DNA of 64,000 nucleotides, from contig NC_084886.1 of the NCBI RefSeq assembly GCF_958979055.1, forward strand, positions 3,057,001 to 3,121,000. Direction: 5' to 3'. A model generated the notes under the pieces. The model was not told where the DNA came from. It made no database searches and saw only the letters and a list, made by a program, of their open reading frames with translations. Source of the stretch: Alnus glutinosa. Lineage: Eukaryota > Streptophyta > Magnoliopsida > Fagales > Betulaceae. The translations under genes and the position numbers were made by a program. Shown piece after piece: positions 33,380 to 45,182 of the stretch (the stretch's first letter is position 1; the number at the start of each line of letters is the position of its first letter).

Positions 33380-34037
33380 ATTAGTTCAGGCTCAAAGCTC
33401 ATTCGCGTTGGTTTTGCGTCTACCGAAAATAGAAGAAGATCCACAGGAGAGGGAGATCAACGCGTTCGTGTTGCGATGTCGGTTTGTGCTGAATCGAGTA
33501 GTCTTTTGTGTGGTTTGGTCTCCGATTTAGCTGTGGATTTTTTAGGGTTTTGGGTCTAATACTTTGGAATTTAAAGGGATTTGGGACTTTGGGTGGTTCG
33601 AGCAGTCTTCGTTGTTCTTCAGTTTGCTTCTTTCGCTCTAAATCTGCTTGCTTTTAATTTGGGTGATTTGGTTTCTGGGCGTGTTTTGTTTGAGGAATTA
33701 GGGTTTGGGTTTGCTTGAATTTTCGTTAATGTTGGGATTTTGGGTTTCTTGGAGGGGAAAGAATTGGGTTTTAGGGTTTTGGGACTGTAATTCGTGGTGG
33801 GTTGTATTAGAATTTGGTTTCTGGGGTTCTTGAGGACGAAACGTCGTACGTCGTCCGACTCCTCCGCTTCGTCGTCGTGCTCTGCCCCTTCTCTGAGCTC
33901 TTCGGCCTTGGCATTGTCGGTGTGTCTAGAGCTGTGGCACGCGTGGGTAAGTGAATGGTTTTTGGTTTTTTGTGTTTTGTGCATTTGGATTGCTTTTAGT
34001 GGTTTGTTCGTTTGTTTCCCCAGAAAATTGAGGGGGA
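33380..34037 (+). other. Possible first exon of an unrecognised host transcript
   Basis: Non-repetitive, GC-balanced sequence with telo-box-like TTTTAGGGTTTTGG words (near 33541 and 33770) and a frame from 33794 encoding RRTSSDSSASSSCSAPSLSS, then LALSVCLELWHAW and a good donor, GTGG|GTAAGTGAATGG near 33951. A matching acceptor (TTTCAATGCAG) occurs at 41093-41103, followed by a short exon. The intron would contain the whole Copia element at 34038-39105. I do not recognise the product; it may be non-coding. Confidence 0.3.
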
Positions 34038-34464
34038 TGTAAGATTTTATCTCCATATATGGCCTATATGCCACATAAGGAAGTATTTATTAATAATTTA
34101 ATAAATAAATAGTATATACGGTATTACGGTTAGGTAATTTAATTAATTAAATTACCGTAATGGAATCGATTAATTGATTTAAAATCAATTAATAATATTG
34201 TTTCCTTGATGGGAGGAACAATACGGTACTTACCATATTTGAGGGTCTCTGACCTAGCCTATAAATAAACAGCCTGTGTACACCATCAGTACGGCAATTC
34301 GGTAATAGGCATAGGTTAGAAGATCCCTCATATAATTTTTTCTTGTTCTTCAGATGGATCGTGGAAACACTTGAGCAAATATGGCTAGAGGTAAGCCTGA
34401 ATCCTGTCTTATTCGTTTTCCGCTGCGCATGTTAGATTAAGTAATATGTTAATTATTGCTAACA
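34038..34464 (+). repeat. 5' LTR of the Copia element
   Basis: 427 bp, TGTAAGATTTT to TTGCTAACA. CCTATAAATAAACAGCC near 34258 is a likely LTR TATA region, and the primer-binding site follows 2 bp after the end. Confidence 0.95.
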
Positions 34465-34859
34465 TGTGGTATCAGAGCCACCTCTATGCCCTTTTTGTTC
34501 AGCGTTAAGTTGTCTTTGATTCTGGATGATTCTCGATTTGTGTGGATACTACTGAATTCAGTGTTTTATTTCGTGAATATAATTAGATCTATTATTCACA
34601 TAATGTTGATAACCCATTGCCGTGATATTGGTATTTTTCCATTATAATGTACAGTTTTTGCTTTTTATTAGTACACATTGTTTGTGCAATATTGATATTG
34701 TTCATTATACAATATTCCAATATTGTGGTTTTTGTACTGTGATATTCACATACATATTCTGGAAAAACTGTAGAACTATTGAAAAGCATGAAACTTCCTA
34801 CCATAAAAATCCATGTTGTAACCAACAGAGGCTGAAGGAAGGATCCAGCAGTGATTTAT

Positions 34860-35260
34860 CACTGCATAAGGGAGGATCTAGGCCCCGGCACAAAGACCAC
34901 CGCCCGATCTCTCCTCTACCACCTGCAGGAACGCCACCGGCATACAGTAGGCGCCGGCCCGTCGTGGCCGGCGTCGTTTGTCGAAGGAGAGGCCGCTTCT
35001 AGCGGTCTCCCCCTTCATCGGAACTGGCGGCCCTCACGGGTCGCCTGGTTCCTGGACCAACGGCGACCTCTCTGGGTCGCCGTTGCTCATGGCCGGCGTA
35101 GTCCATGTAAGGAGGAGAGGCCGCTGAAGCGGACTCTCCCCGTCGCGGAAACTGGCTGCCCTTACGGGCCGCCAGGTTTTTGAGTAAACGGCGACCCAGA
35201 GGGGTCGCCGTTGCTGCTGAGCGGCGGCCCTTTGTGGCCGCTGCATAAGGTAGGCGGCTG
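34860..35260 (+). repeat. GC-rich repeat block in the Copia leader
   Basis: Loose tandem units of about 130 bp, each with (G)GAACTGGC(G/T)GCCC, ACGGGTCGCC and a self-complementary ACGGCGACC...GGTCGCCGT hairpin, plus GGAGGAGAGGCCGCT. It is much richer in GC than its surroundings. No reading frame is convincing. Confidence 0.7.
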
Positions 35261-35544
35261 GCGTTCACGAGGAAGAAGAAGAAGAAAAACGGCGCAGATG
35301 CAAAATTTTTCGGGTCAAAAATTTGGGTTTTCGGGTTTAAGAACCGGGTTAGGGTTTTGACCCATAAAGAATTCCGTTTCGGGTTGACGGGTTAGGGTTT
35401 GTTCGGTCTCGGGTCTCGGGTTTTCCGGGCTGGAGCTTAATTTCAGGGCCTGGGCCACCGGGTTAGGGTTTCGACCCATAAGGAAATGAGGGTCGGGTCG
35501 GATAGGGGATCGGGTTGGATTTAAAACCCATGAGTCTAACCTGA

Positions 35545-35640
35545 TATCAAGCGGGTTGACCCATTCGGGTCAGCCCAATCAAGGAACTGACCCATTCGGG
35601 TCAGCCCAATCCAAGTGCTGACCCATTGGGTCAGCCCAAG
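35545..35640 (+). repeat. Tandem GACCCATTCGGGTCAGCCCAA repeat
   Basis: Three to four units of about 37 bp, each with the palindromic core GACCCATTCGGGTC. Confidence 0.75.
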
Positions 35641-37079
35641 AGGCCCTATTCAATTAAAAAAAAAAAAAGAAAAAAAGAAAAAAGAGGGAGCCCATTTAAG
35701 TGGGTTTGACCCAGCCCTATAAAGAGATCCACTAGCCCATTGCAACAACCCATCAAGTTCTTTTTTAAAAAGGGGAATTTAGGCCTTATGGTGTTTGGAA
35801 CTTGGGTTCACCAAGTGTAAAGGGCCTTGGCCACCTACTAAACCATTGAGCCATATTTTTATTATGTCCTCATATTGCAGTTTTATTCCACTTATTATTT
35901 ACAGTGTTGTATTTTAAGATTATTGGTTCTTTAATACATATATTGAGGAATATATTTTAGTTGTTGAATTTATATTGTTATATATAAATTGTTTGATGCC
36001 TAGACCTAAGAATAATCAACAATACCATATATACTGGTGTGTTTACAGTAATATCTAAGAATGCAATGTCGGGGAAAGTTCTGGCAAGGAAAGTCTTGGG
36101 ATTTAAGTGTGTCCGGTGTGACCCCCCCTCACTTTCCTGGGAGCTCATCTGCTTGCACCTTGGAAAATGCTGTTTACCCCATTTAGGTATTGGTTTGTTA
36201 TATTCCTGGGGCTATTAAGAGGGCATCTATAAAGTTGTTAGATGTTAATGAAGTCGCAATTATTATTATGATTTTGGGAGAGCCATAGCATCCCAATTTT
36301 TGAATAATAATTGCATCAAGATTACACACACGTAATTATCATAATAATTATGGGAGAGCTAAAGCATCCCATTTTTGTATGATAATTACATCAGGATTAC
36401 ACGCATGAACCTCATAAAGATTTATTAGATGTTCATGAACTATAGCGTGATTATTATGATTTTGGGAGAGCCAAAGCATCCTAATTTTGTAATAATTGCA
36501 TAAGGATCATACACATGAACTTCATATAGAAAAATTAACATCGTCTTGTAGTTAATTCATAAATTTAATTACTTATCCCCAAAGGGAAGGTTTTATTTTT
36601 ATGGCTTAATTAGAATGAGATAACAAATTTAATATTAAAAGTAAAATTTCTTTCGGTTGCCCAAAGGTACGAAGAATTTTATTTATTAATATTTAAATTT
36701 GCTTTAGTCTTGTTAATAAAGAGTAAATTTCATGCGTGATGCAACCTTTGTCCACAGGTAGGTTGAAATTTACTATTTACTATTTAAATTGGCATTGGCC
36801 AATTTGAAATAAAGTTACTTCATAGCATTAAAGTATTTTTATTTTTTATTTTCTTGGTTATTGCAGCTGTTCATATTACTCTACTTTGGTGGTTTTATAT
36901 TCCAATACATTATGGTAATATTTTTCTGACTGGAAAAAGATTAATATACTTTTTCATTTGAGCGTTTCTAATTCCATTATGGGAATGAAGGATATTGTAG
37001 TTTAGCTTAAGTCCCTAAAGATTGAGATTTTTAAGTCATTATTGGTCTATTTCAATTTTTGAACATTGAGATTCAGTGC

Positions 37080-37960
37080 CATGAAGTAAGAGATAAGTCC
37101 ATGGCTAAAAGGTCAAGCTAGACTCGTAGCCAATGGTTTTACTCATAAAGAAAGGCATTGATTATCGTGAAACATTCTCTCCAGTGTTTAAGAATGGTTC
37201 ATCAAGATGATCATAGCATTAGTAGCTCATTTAGATCCAGAGCTACATCAAATAAATGCGAAAACAACTTTTCTGAATAAGAATCTTAAAGATGAGGTTT
37301 ACAGGAAACAATCAAAAGGTTTTATAAATAACAGTCAGAAAGCTTGCAAATTAAAGAATTCTATTTATGGGCTGTGATAGATCTCTCAATGGTAAAATAC
37401 TTTTTACAAGGTTATTGTTTATAGAAAACCTTGTTGATTAGTATATATGCCTTAAGGTCAGTGGGAGTACAGTAATCTTTCTAGTCCTATATTTGCAAGT
37501 GGTGATTTAGGTTTGCTACATAAAGTTCACAAAACTTTGAAATGAAGGATTTGGGTGAAACCTCTTATGTCTTTTGACATAGAGATTCACAGAGACATAA
37601 AGAATATTAACATTGTCTCGAAAGCCCTACATTGAAAAAGTTTTGGGAAAATTTAGAATACCTTCAGTAGCAATTAAGAGGGACCAATTAAATAAAGATT
37701 AATGTCCCAAAGGTATTGGAATAAGGGCAGATGAAAAGTTTTAAAAGTCTGCATTATACATAACCATATGACTGACAATAAGTATATTGAGTCAATAAAG
37801 TGCTGCAAATAAAGTCTTGCGGTATATGCAAGGAACCAAGAAGTACAACTTAACCTAAAGATACACTTTCCATTTGAAAGTGGTTAGTTGTTCAGATTTG
37901 AGTTTTGCTGATTGTGTAGATAGTAGAAAGTCTACTTTAGGGTATATATCTTTTTATTGA
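37080..37960 (+). pseudogene. Copia reverse transcriptase / RNase H relic
   Basis: Translating across stops and frame changes gives ARLVANGFTHKE, IIALVAHLDPELHQINAKTT, LKDEVYRK and, near 37890, SDLSFADCVDSRKST, which match the Copia RT and RNase H motifs ARLVAKGFTQ, LHQMDVKTAFLNG and DADWAG-DSRKSTSG. The YVDD catalytic motif could not be found. Too degraded to be functional. Confidence 0.75.
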
Positions 37961-38679
37961 AGGATATATCCTAGAGATGCAGTATGCAGACTATAGTTGC
38001 TACGTCTACCAAGAAAGCTAAAAGTCTAGCGTGCTATGAATTTAGTACACAGGCATGATGGTTGAGACATTTGTTGAAAGTCTCAATCTTGTCGATTTTT
38101 ACAGTTAAACCATAAAGATACTCTGCGGTAATTCTACTATAATCTTCTTTTATAAGAATAAAGAGTAGAAGTAGAAGTAAATCGACATCAAGTATCTCAG
38201 TACGAGATATAACATTAAGAGACATAAAGGGTCTATTGAGCATATAAGTGCTGAATTAATGATTGCGGATCCCATGACTTAAAGTTTACCGGTAAAGAAA
38301 GAATAAAGTCATGCGGAATATATGAGACTCATTAATTCATTTTCGCTTGGTTTGTCTCTTTTTGGTCTATAGACATAAAGTTATTGTAATAAAGATTTTT
38401 TTGTGCACATTTTGTTATTTTATCCATGAGGATAAATAAAGTTGGACCCGAATGACTTATAGGAAGTTCATTCATAAAGCTTGATTATCCATAAGGTACT
38501 CATGTAAGGAGTGTTTTACATCGTGATACATGGAAGGGACGACCTAATTTTATAATGGTTTTACCGCCATGATTCGTGTGAAACATTTCTTATCTGAGTG
38601 GGAGGATTCCATAAGTGATTGGCCAAACTAAGGAACCTAATGCCATAAAGTCATGTGTCATAAAGGCCAAGTGGGAGAA

Positions 38680-39105
38680 TGTAAGATTTTATCTCCATAT
38701 ATGGCCTATATGCCACATAAAGAAGTATTTATTAATAATTTAATAAATGAATAGTATATACGGTATTACGGTTAGGTAATTTAATTAATTAAATTACCGT
38801 AATGGAATCGATTAATTGATTTAAAATCAATTAATAATATTGTTTCCTTGATGGGAGGAACAATACGGTACTTACCATATTTGAGGGTCCCTGACCTAGC
38901 CTATAAATAAACAGCCTGTGTACACCATCAGTATGGCAATTCGGTAATAGGCATAGGTTAGAAGATCCCTCAAATAATTTTTTCTTGTTCTTCAGATGGA
39001 TCGTGGAAACACTTGAGCAAATATGGTTAGAGGTAAGCCTGAATCCTGTCTTATTCGTTTTCCGCTGCGCATGTTAGATAAGTAATATGTTAATTATTGC
39101 TAACA
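38680..39105 (+). repeat. 3' LTR of the Copia element
   Basis: 426 bp, about 98% identical to 34038-34464. The differences are mostly transitions plus one 1-bp deletion (GTTAGATAAG against GTTAGATTAAG). Confidence 0.95.
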
Positions 39106-39110
39106 GGGGA

Positions 39111-41145
39111 AGGAATGTGAAAATTTATCTTTTTTGCGTTTTTTGTTCAGATTACATGCATTGTTTTGGCTTCTGAATGTGGAGTTGTTCTGGTAATGGT
39201 TGTGAATTGTTCTGTCCACATGTATTTTGGCTTCACCTTGTTTGAATCATAAACCCATTTTTTGAGTGCACATTTGTGACCAATGTATGTGCTTTAAGTT
39301 GGATTTAGGTTCTTTGTACACCATGTTTGGGCACCTTGTGGATGAAATGTTCAAATGAAGGTGAAACCAGCAAAATTTTGGTTTTGAAAGTGGTTGGAAA
39401 GTGGTCAGAAGTGGTTATTTTGAAACCAATAAAAAATAGTATTTATTTAAAGTAGAGAATATTTATAGAGTTTGGTATTTACAACTTTTGAAAACTAGGT
39501 AGCTAAAATAACAAAAGTGAATTTTTTAGCTAAAATTTGCTTAAATTTTGACTAGTTGATTACAAATGATAGTGTATCAGCTTGATTTTGTTCCAAAAGT
39601 TTAAAACTCCAGGAATTCATGCCCAATTTTTTCTTCTCAGCAACCAGACAATCATGACTATTTCTTATTAGTTATTTTCTTAGTTTTGACGTATTTGTTT
39701 TGATTTGTTTGTTTGTTTTTGTGGAATGTAATTACAGAATTTTGACGATTAGCCTAACAATACACCACACACTTGGGCCTTTTTTGGAAGCTTATGAAGA
39801 GATGAAAATTGTTGCGTACTAATCTCTGATAATTTTTCTTTAGTCGACTCAAAAATAAAAGCTCTTGTAAGGACTTGTAATTGAGATATTAATGTTAAAT
39901 TTTCATTCAGTAATTTCAACATCTAAATTTTGGCAATGAAATTATGAAACCAATTATTGTGAACTTATGGGTCATCTCATTGGGAAAAAATATCACAAGT
40001 AACTCCCAATGACTAGTAATTTTGGATAGAGAACAGCCTTAAGTTCAAGTACTTTGATTGAGATGCTTTGTTGTATTACAGTGGAATACTTGTTCTAGTT
40101 TGAGAGAGGTGAGGGGAATATGTGTTCTGAGACGAAGTGGAACATTCTATATGATATTTTTAAATTCTCCAATTGCATGGGATTCAAGATAATTATCTTT
40201 ACTTGGTACATCACATATGTGTATATTACTTTATCCATTGCGTATATATGATATTCCTGATTTGTGAATGTCTTAATGGGTTTTACATTTCATAAGGTAT
40301 TTACCATATTTGTTGTTTGTGTACTGTTGTTACCAATAATGGCTTATATATTGCTTTATAAAAGTGGCAGCATAAGCATTAAGGAATCCAGTCCTCTTAC
40401 ATTTTTTGTTTTTTTGATTTGTACATTATACACACGCCCTGAAGTCTTATAAAATAAATAAATAAATAAATAAATAAAAAGAGACGTGCCCTGAAGTCTT
40501 GAGCTTACACCCACATTCTCTGCAACATTCTTTTTGAGGTTTCATTTGAGCTAGAGCTCATTGGCCTTCAGACTCTAGTCTTAATTCAAAGTTCAAGCTG
40601 TTTGCTTCTCTTGCCTTTTGGAAATAATTGTAGAAATTAAATGGATTGATGCATGTATTGGTTAGAAATTGTCTGTTATTGACATCTAGATTAGTTGAGA
40701 ATTGAGCTGTGCTTCTATAAGGAGCTTGCATCTTCCTTCTAATTCACGTATTTATTAAAGCCAGTAATGTTCTTATTCCTGGAAAAAGGACTGATGTATG
40801 TATTTGTTAGTTACGGACATCTACACTTGGAGTTTGATTGTGCTCCAAAATTGGGTATGTTTGTGAAACTGTAGAACACACACACACACACATATTGAAG
40901 ACAGTACCTTCTTTCTAATTCATGCATACTAGATTTCTTCCAGTTAAGTATTCTACTACTATATGATACACTTACTGTTTGAACTATCATGATTTTTTGT
41001 ATCCATTACCTAATGGATTGACATGATCTTTTACAGTTTTCTGGTGATTAATTAACTTATAAAAAACAATTGTTTTGATTAATTGGTCCTTGTTTCAATG
41101 CAGGCTTCAAGATCTCGACCCTTGATACTTCTTTTCACTATTAGA
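39111..41145. other. AT-rich host DNA, possible intron; no gene seen
   Basis: Continues the sequence interrupted by the Copia element. It contains an (AAAT)n run at 40452-40480 and a (CA)n run at 40877-40893. A plausible acceptor at 41093-41103 precedes a short unrecognised exon ending at the edge of the palindrome. Confidence 0.4.
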
Positions 41146-42822
41146 AGCAAAAGTCCTGAATGGAGAGAATGAACTCGATTGACAACCTTAGAGAGAGAAG
41201 AGAGAGACACACACAGAAGGGAAAAACTTAAGATGGAATCCAATGTTGTGTGCTGTTTTATTGGATGCGTGAACGTCGAATGAGGCACGGGCGGAGGGGA
41301 AGGAAGGCCAAGGCGAGGTTACATTTGGCCTTGCCGTCCGCTCCTGTGTGTGCAGCCGGACATTGACGATGTTTCTCCTCTGTCGTCGCAGACACACAAA
41401 TCTTCTGTTCATACACATGATGTTCCTATGTTGCCTACTTCTTCGCCTTCTGTACATGTGGACCATAATAGAATTAACATTCCAATGTCGTTCTTGTGGA
41501 AAAATTCGGAAATCGGGCAGCAGCGTCGGGTGATGCCACTCTCAGCTTTTTGGGATCCCGATTTTGCATACCACGGGTCCTTACCCTTGCCTGAGCTTGA
41601 GCCCGAGTTTAGAACTTTACTTCAACTTTTCTCCAGTGAGTTACTTGATGCAGAACCTTTGCCACTTGAGCCCAACATTTTGCCTGATCCCAACCCATTC
41701 TCTAAAATTGAATCTCTACCACCCATGCCACGCCGCGCATTCCACCACCTGATATCTTTCTTGGCAGTGGCAGCTGGCCCAACTCACCCACCCTTGTCCC
41801 TTCCGTACGCATCACATAGCGGTCTCAACCCACCATATCACTGAACGTGATTGATCTGCCTCCTCGACCAGTGTTCTCTGCTAACAATATATTCGAGGAA
41901 AATAAGGAAGTGAAATCATCAAAGGCTCGCCACAACTTCTGTAATCTGAGGAAGAAACATGCTCACCGCTAGATGGAATCCTTGGTAATTGCACCAACAT
42001 TAATTTCTTTGTACCAAGGATTCCATCTAGCGGTAAGCATGTTTCTTCCTTAGATTCCAGAAGTTGTGGCGAGCCTTTGATGATTTCACTTCCTTATTTT
42101 CTTCGATTATATTGTCAGCAGAGAACACGGGTCGAGGAGGCAAATCGATCACGTTCAGTGGTATGGTGGGTTGAGACTGCTGTGTGATGCGTATGGAATG
42201 GACAAGGGTAGGTGAGTTGGGCCAACTGCCACTGCCAAGAAAGATATCGAGTGGTGGAGTGTGCAGAGTGACGTGGGTGGTAGAGATTCAATTTCAGAGA
42301 ATGAGTTGGGATCAAGCAAAATGTCGGTATCAGGTGGTAAAGGTTTACCACCGCATTAGGTAGCTCACTAAAGAAAAGTTGAAACAAAGTTCTAAACTCG
42401 GGCTCAATCATGGTATGCAAAGGGATCCCAAAAAGTTGAGAGTGGCATCACTCGACCCTGCTGCCCGATTTTCGGATTCGCTCACCGGAACGACATTAGA
42501 ATGTTAATTCTATTATGGTTCGCATGTACAGAAGGCGGAGAAGTAGGGAACGGAGGAACATCATGTGTATGAACAAAAGATTTGTGTGTCTGCGGCGACA
42601 GAGGAGAAACATCATCAATGTTCGGCCGCCCACATAGGAGCGGACAACGAGGCCAAATGTAACCTCACCTTAGCCTTCCTTCCCCTCCGCCCGTGCCTCC
42701 TTTGACATTCACGTATCCAATAAAACAGCACACAACATTGGATTCCATCTTAAGTTTTTTCCTTCTGTGTCTCTCTCTAAGATTGTCAATCGAGTTCATT
42801 CTCTCCTTTCAGGACTTTTGCT
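41146..42822. repeat. Long inverted repeat (palindrome), arms about 0.8 kb, 24-bp spacer
   Basis: Left arm 41146-41987 and right arm 42012-42822 are reverse complements along their whole length, with scattered substitutions and one gap of some 20 bp in the right arm (opposite 41575-41600). The centre reads CGCTAGATGGAATCCTTGGTA, spacer, TACCAAGGATTCCATCTAGCG. The left arm has a 164-residue frame from 41350 rich in Pro and Leu (PLPELEPEFRTLLQLF, PLPLEPNILPDPNPF) that is broken in the right arm; no domain was recognised. Transcription across it would give a very long double-stranded hairpin. It directly adjoins the inverted MAK16-locus copy. It is not a recognised TIR family; no target duplication was found. 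Confidence 0.93.
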
Positions 42823-42839
42823 CATATTTATACAGAAGA

Positions 42840-43452
42840 GAATTAAGCACTTTAGGCCACGTGGTGCCTTAAGTTTGGCGTAGTGACTCAAGCCACGTAG
42901 CACCATCTAGTTGAGAAGATACTATTGATATGGACTACGAGCATGGACTGCGATATGGTTGTCAAAGTGGTCTTACCATTTGTTGGTCATCTCTTTGCAA
43001 GTTGTTCTTCGAGCAAGGAATCCTTAGTCGGTTGGTGACTCTCTAGGGAGAGGGTTGAGTCGGCTAACTCATTGGGCACAACCCAAATAATGGACTTTTA
43101 TAGGCCCGAGAGTAATGGGCTTTGCTTGCTTGAGTGGCCCTCTAGTAAATGGTATCACGATTTGGGTATGATGTTTTTATATTCTTTTAATTATATTAAA
43201 AATTTAATTCAAAATTTTCAAAATATTTAGTATCTTCAAAATTAAAAGTGAGTAATATATCTGTTTATTTTTTATTTTTTAAAAAGTTAGTGGGTACATG
43301 GATATATTTTTTATTTTTCTTTTTCCTAAAAAATCATTCCTTGTGAGACGCTTTGCCCTAAATTGACAAACTCGATGTGCAAACAAAGCAAGTAGCTCTT
43401 GCGCAGTAGAACTGCTAGCCCTGATTTGTTCTTAGCTCTTTGTTGTGTCGTA
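42840..43452 (-). repeat. Inverted duplicate of MAK16 upstream flank (25400-27165), lacking the retroposon
   Basis: Matches in reverse 27080-27165 (GCACTTTAGGCCACGTGG) and then 25400-26006 without a gap at the retroposon site, where the copy reads TAGTTGAGAAGATACTATTG. Identity is roughly 90% by eye. No gene. Confidence 0.88.
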
Positions 43453-44400
43453 TTTTTAGTTTACACGGGATATTTTTAATTTTAGTTAGGGCATAAGTTG
43501 TGGCCTTTGTTTTTACTAGCATATATGATAATGGGATGATCGAGCGCATGAGAGAATTGTCAAATGTGTGCAAGTGTCCATCCCAACTGGAATAAGAAAA
43601 AAGAGTTCAATGATGCAGTTGGCATGGATGCAGATGAGGAAGAGGTTGAACCAGTTGCTGGCAAGAGAGTGAGGAAGGAAACTGGCTTGGCTTCAGGAAA
43701 GCTTGATAAAGATGAACCTGGTGCAAAATTGAAGAAGAGAACAAGGGTGCTTGTTGAGGTAATGGCCGTTGACATTATGGTGTTTTACAGGCTCACTACA
43801 TTTCCTTAAGTAATTCTCTATTAATATACAACTTACAACTTCTTGTGAGACTGTTGACTCACGGAATATTGCTGTGGTAAACAGTTTCTCACATACTTTG
43901 TGTCAGCTAGATGATTTCTTTTCTGTCATTTTAGATAGGATAAGATCCTTCATTAAACAATGGGCAAACAGGTTTTTCCTCAGTACCACCATCTTTTTTT
44001 GTGGGGGATGGATTCCATGTACCGCAATTTGTAACATAATGACAGACATTTCTTTAATAAAATTATCAGTCCTTGACAGAAATTCCAGGGAAACATTGTT
44101 AGGGTGCTCTGCTATAATTGGGGAGAGGATTGTTATGGGTCTACCATGATGGGGTATGGTAGCAGGGATGAGAGATGAGGATTGAGGTTGATGAAGGGTG
44201 ACGTGTATGGGCAGTGAGTCATCTAGATTCGGGTAGTCAGTCACATCATTTTTAGCCAATTCTCATGTGCAAATTTTCTTCGAATTTCTTGACAATGAAG
44301 TCTCTCTCTCACACAATATATTTCTTGCTTCTTGGAAACTGAGACTTTAAATACACATAATTTGTTTGACCTGTAAACCGGTTAATGGCAGAGATATCAT
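43453..44400 (+). pseudogene. Truncated inverted copy of MAK16 (exon 8 and flanking introns only)
   Basis: 43608-43760 or so reproduces MAK16 exon 8 ([20 protein letters not shown] through RTRVLVE) with its splice sites, followed by intron 8 sequence to about 44400. Exons 1-7 are removed by a deletion whose left edge is near 43452 (original 22490 joined to 25405). Exon 9 and the poly(G) tract are removed by a second deletion near 44362 (original 21262 joined to about 21065). About 400 bp of intron 8 is also replaced near 44125-44245. The 81-residue frame starting at 43564 is not a working gene. Confidence 0.9.
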
Positions 44401-45182
44401 TCAAATCTTTTACTTATCGTGACATCTTTCGGCTACCATTTGGGCTATGGGAATGATCCGATTTATGGCTCGCAGGAATTGAATTCTCAGGGTTACTACA
44501 ATTCCTGCGGGGAATGGGCTTGGCGAATAGGATTTCGTCATGGAACTCCACAAACCTGGAGAGGTCTTTGAGGACCCCAGAGGGTGAGAAGCAGATTGGA
44601 ATAATCTTTTGCGGAGAATGGAGCCTCCGGACAAGACACCGCTGTGGAGCGAGATGACACCATGAAGGGCGGCGTGGGTGAGGTCGAGGAGGCGGCAGAG
44701 GGGGATGGCCTTAAAGATGCAAGTCAACTGTATTCTCAATATGAGCTCTTTTTGAAGAATCTGCTTAATTAACTTCTTCTTGTTGTCTTTTGCTCTTAAT
44801 TTGGTGAGCTTTTGTTTTCTCCTTCATTGGGTGTAGTGCCCCTCAACCAAAGACATGGTGGCCTAAAGTGCAAAATAAAACAGGTCTTCCTTTTGACATG
44901 TAAATTAAGGTAGAGAAGTACGTAATGTTTTAAGATTTTGATCGAAGACCATTTCCCCTAAGCTAATATAGCGGAGATCAGGCCTAGTCCGCCACTGTAT
45001 CCGCCCTCAGCAGAAGAAGGTTTTCAACTTTTCAGCATCCGGCTTTCCGTAAATTCACCTAGCTGACATGACATGTATTCTTAAATCTTACTTGGACCCA
45101 TGCTTCCAAAGCCTTTTTATCTCTCGATCTTACTGTAGCATAAAAATCCTGATGCTTTACACCCAGATACATGCCTTCAAAG
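44401..45182. other. Unique sequence of unknown origin, no supported gene
   Basis: 44420-44735 is GC-balanced and on the minus strand reads LDLTHAALHGVISLHSGVLS and SASHPLGSSKTSPGL, which looks like degraded coding sequence, but I could not name it and it lacks a clear gene structure. Confidence 0.35.

Larger units (their letters stand above)
34038..39105 (+). mobile_element. Ty1/Copia element, complete but coding-dead (non-autonomous)
   Basis: 5' LTR 34038-34464 and 3' LTR 38680-39105. The target duplication GGGGA is perfect (34033-34037 and 39106-39110). The primer site TGGTATCAGAGCC begins at 34467, and a purine tract GTGGGAGAA abuts the 3' LTR. The LTRs differ at about 7 of 427 positions, yet the interior has no open frame: only relics of reverse transcriptase and RNase H remain (37080-37960). 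The leader is replaced by GC-rich repeats (34860-35260) and CGGGTTAGGG-rich sequence (35310-35640), and 36230-36530 holds three loose copies of a unit with TTTTGGGAGAGCCAAAGCATCC. Confidence 0.93.

Noticed and set aside
35034-35268. Arg/Ala-rich frames on both strands of the GC-rich block
   Set aside because: They come from tandem GC-rich repeats, where all six frames stay open by composition.
43564-43809. A small MAK16-like gene on the plus strand
   Set aside because: It is only exon 8 of MAK16 read into its flanking introns; start, exons 1-7 and exon 9 are missing.
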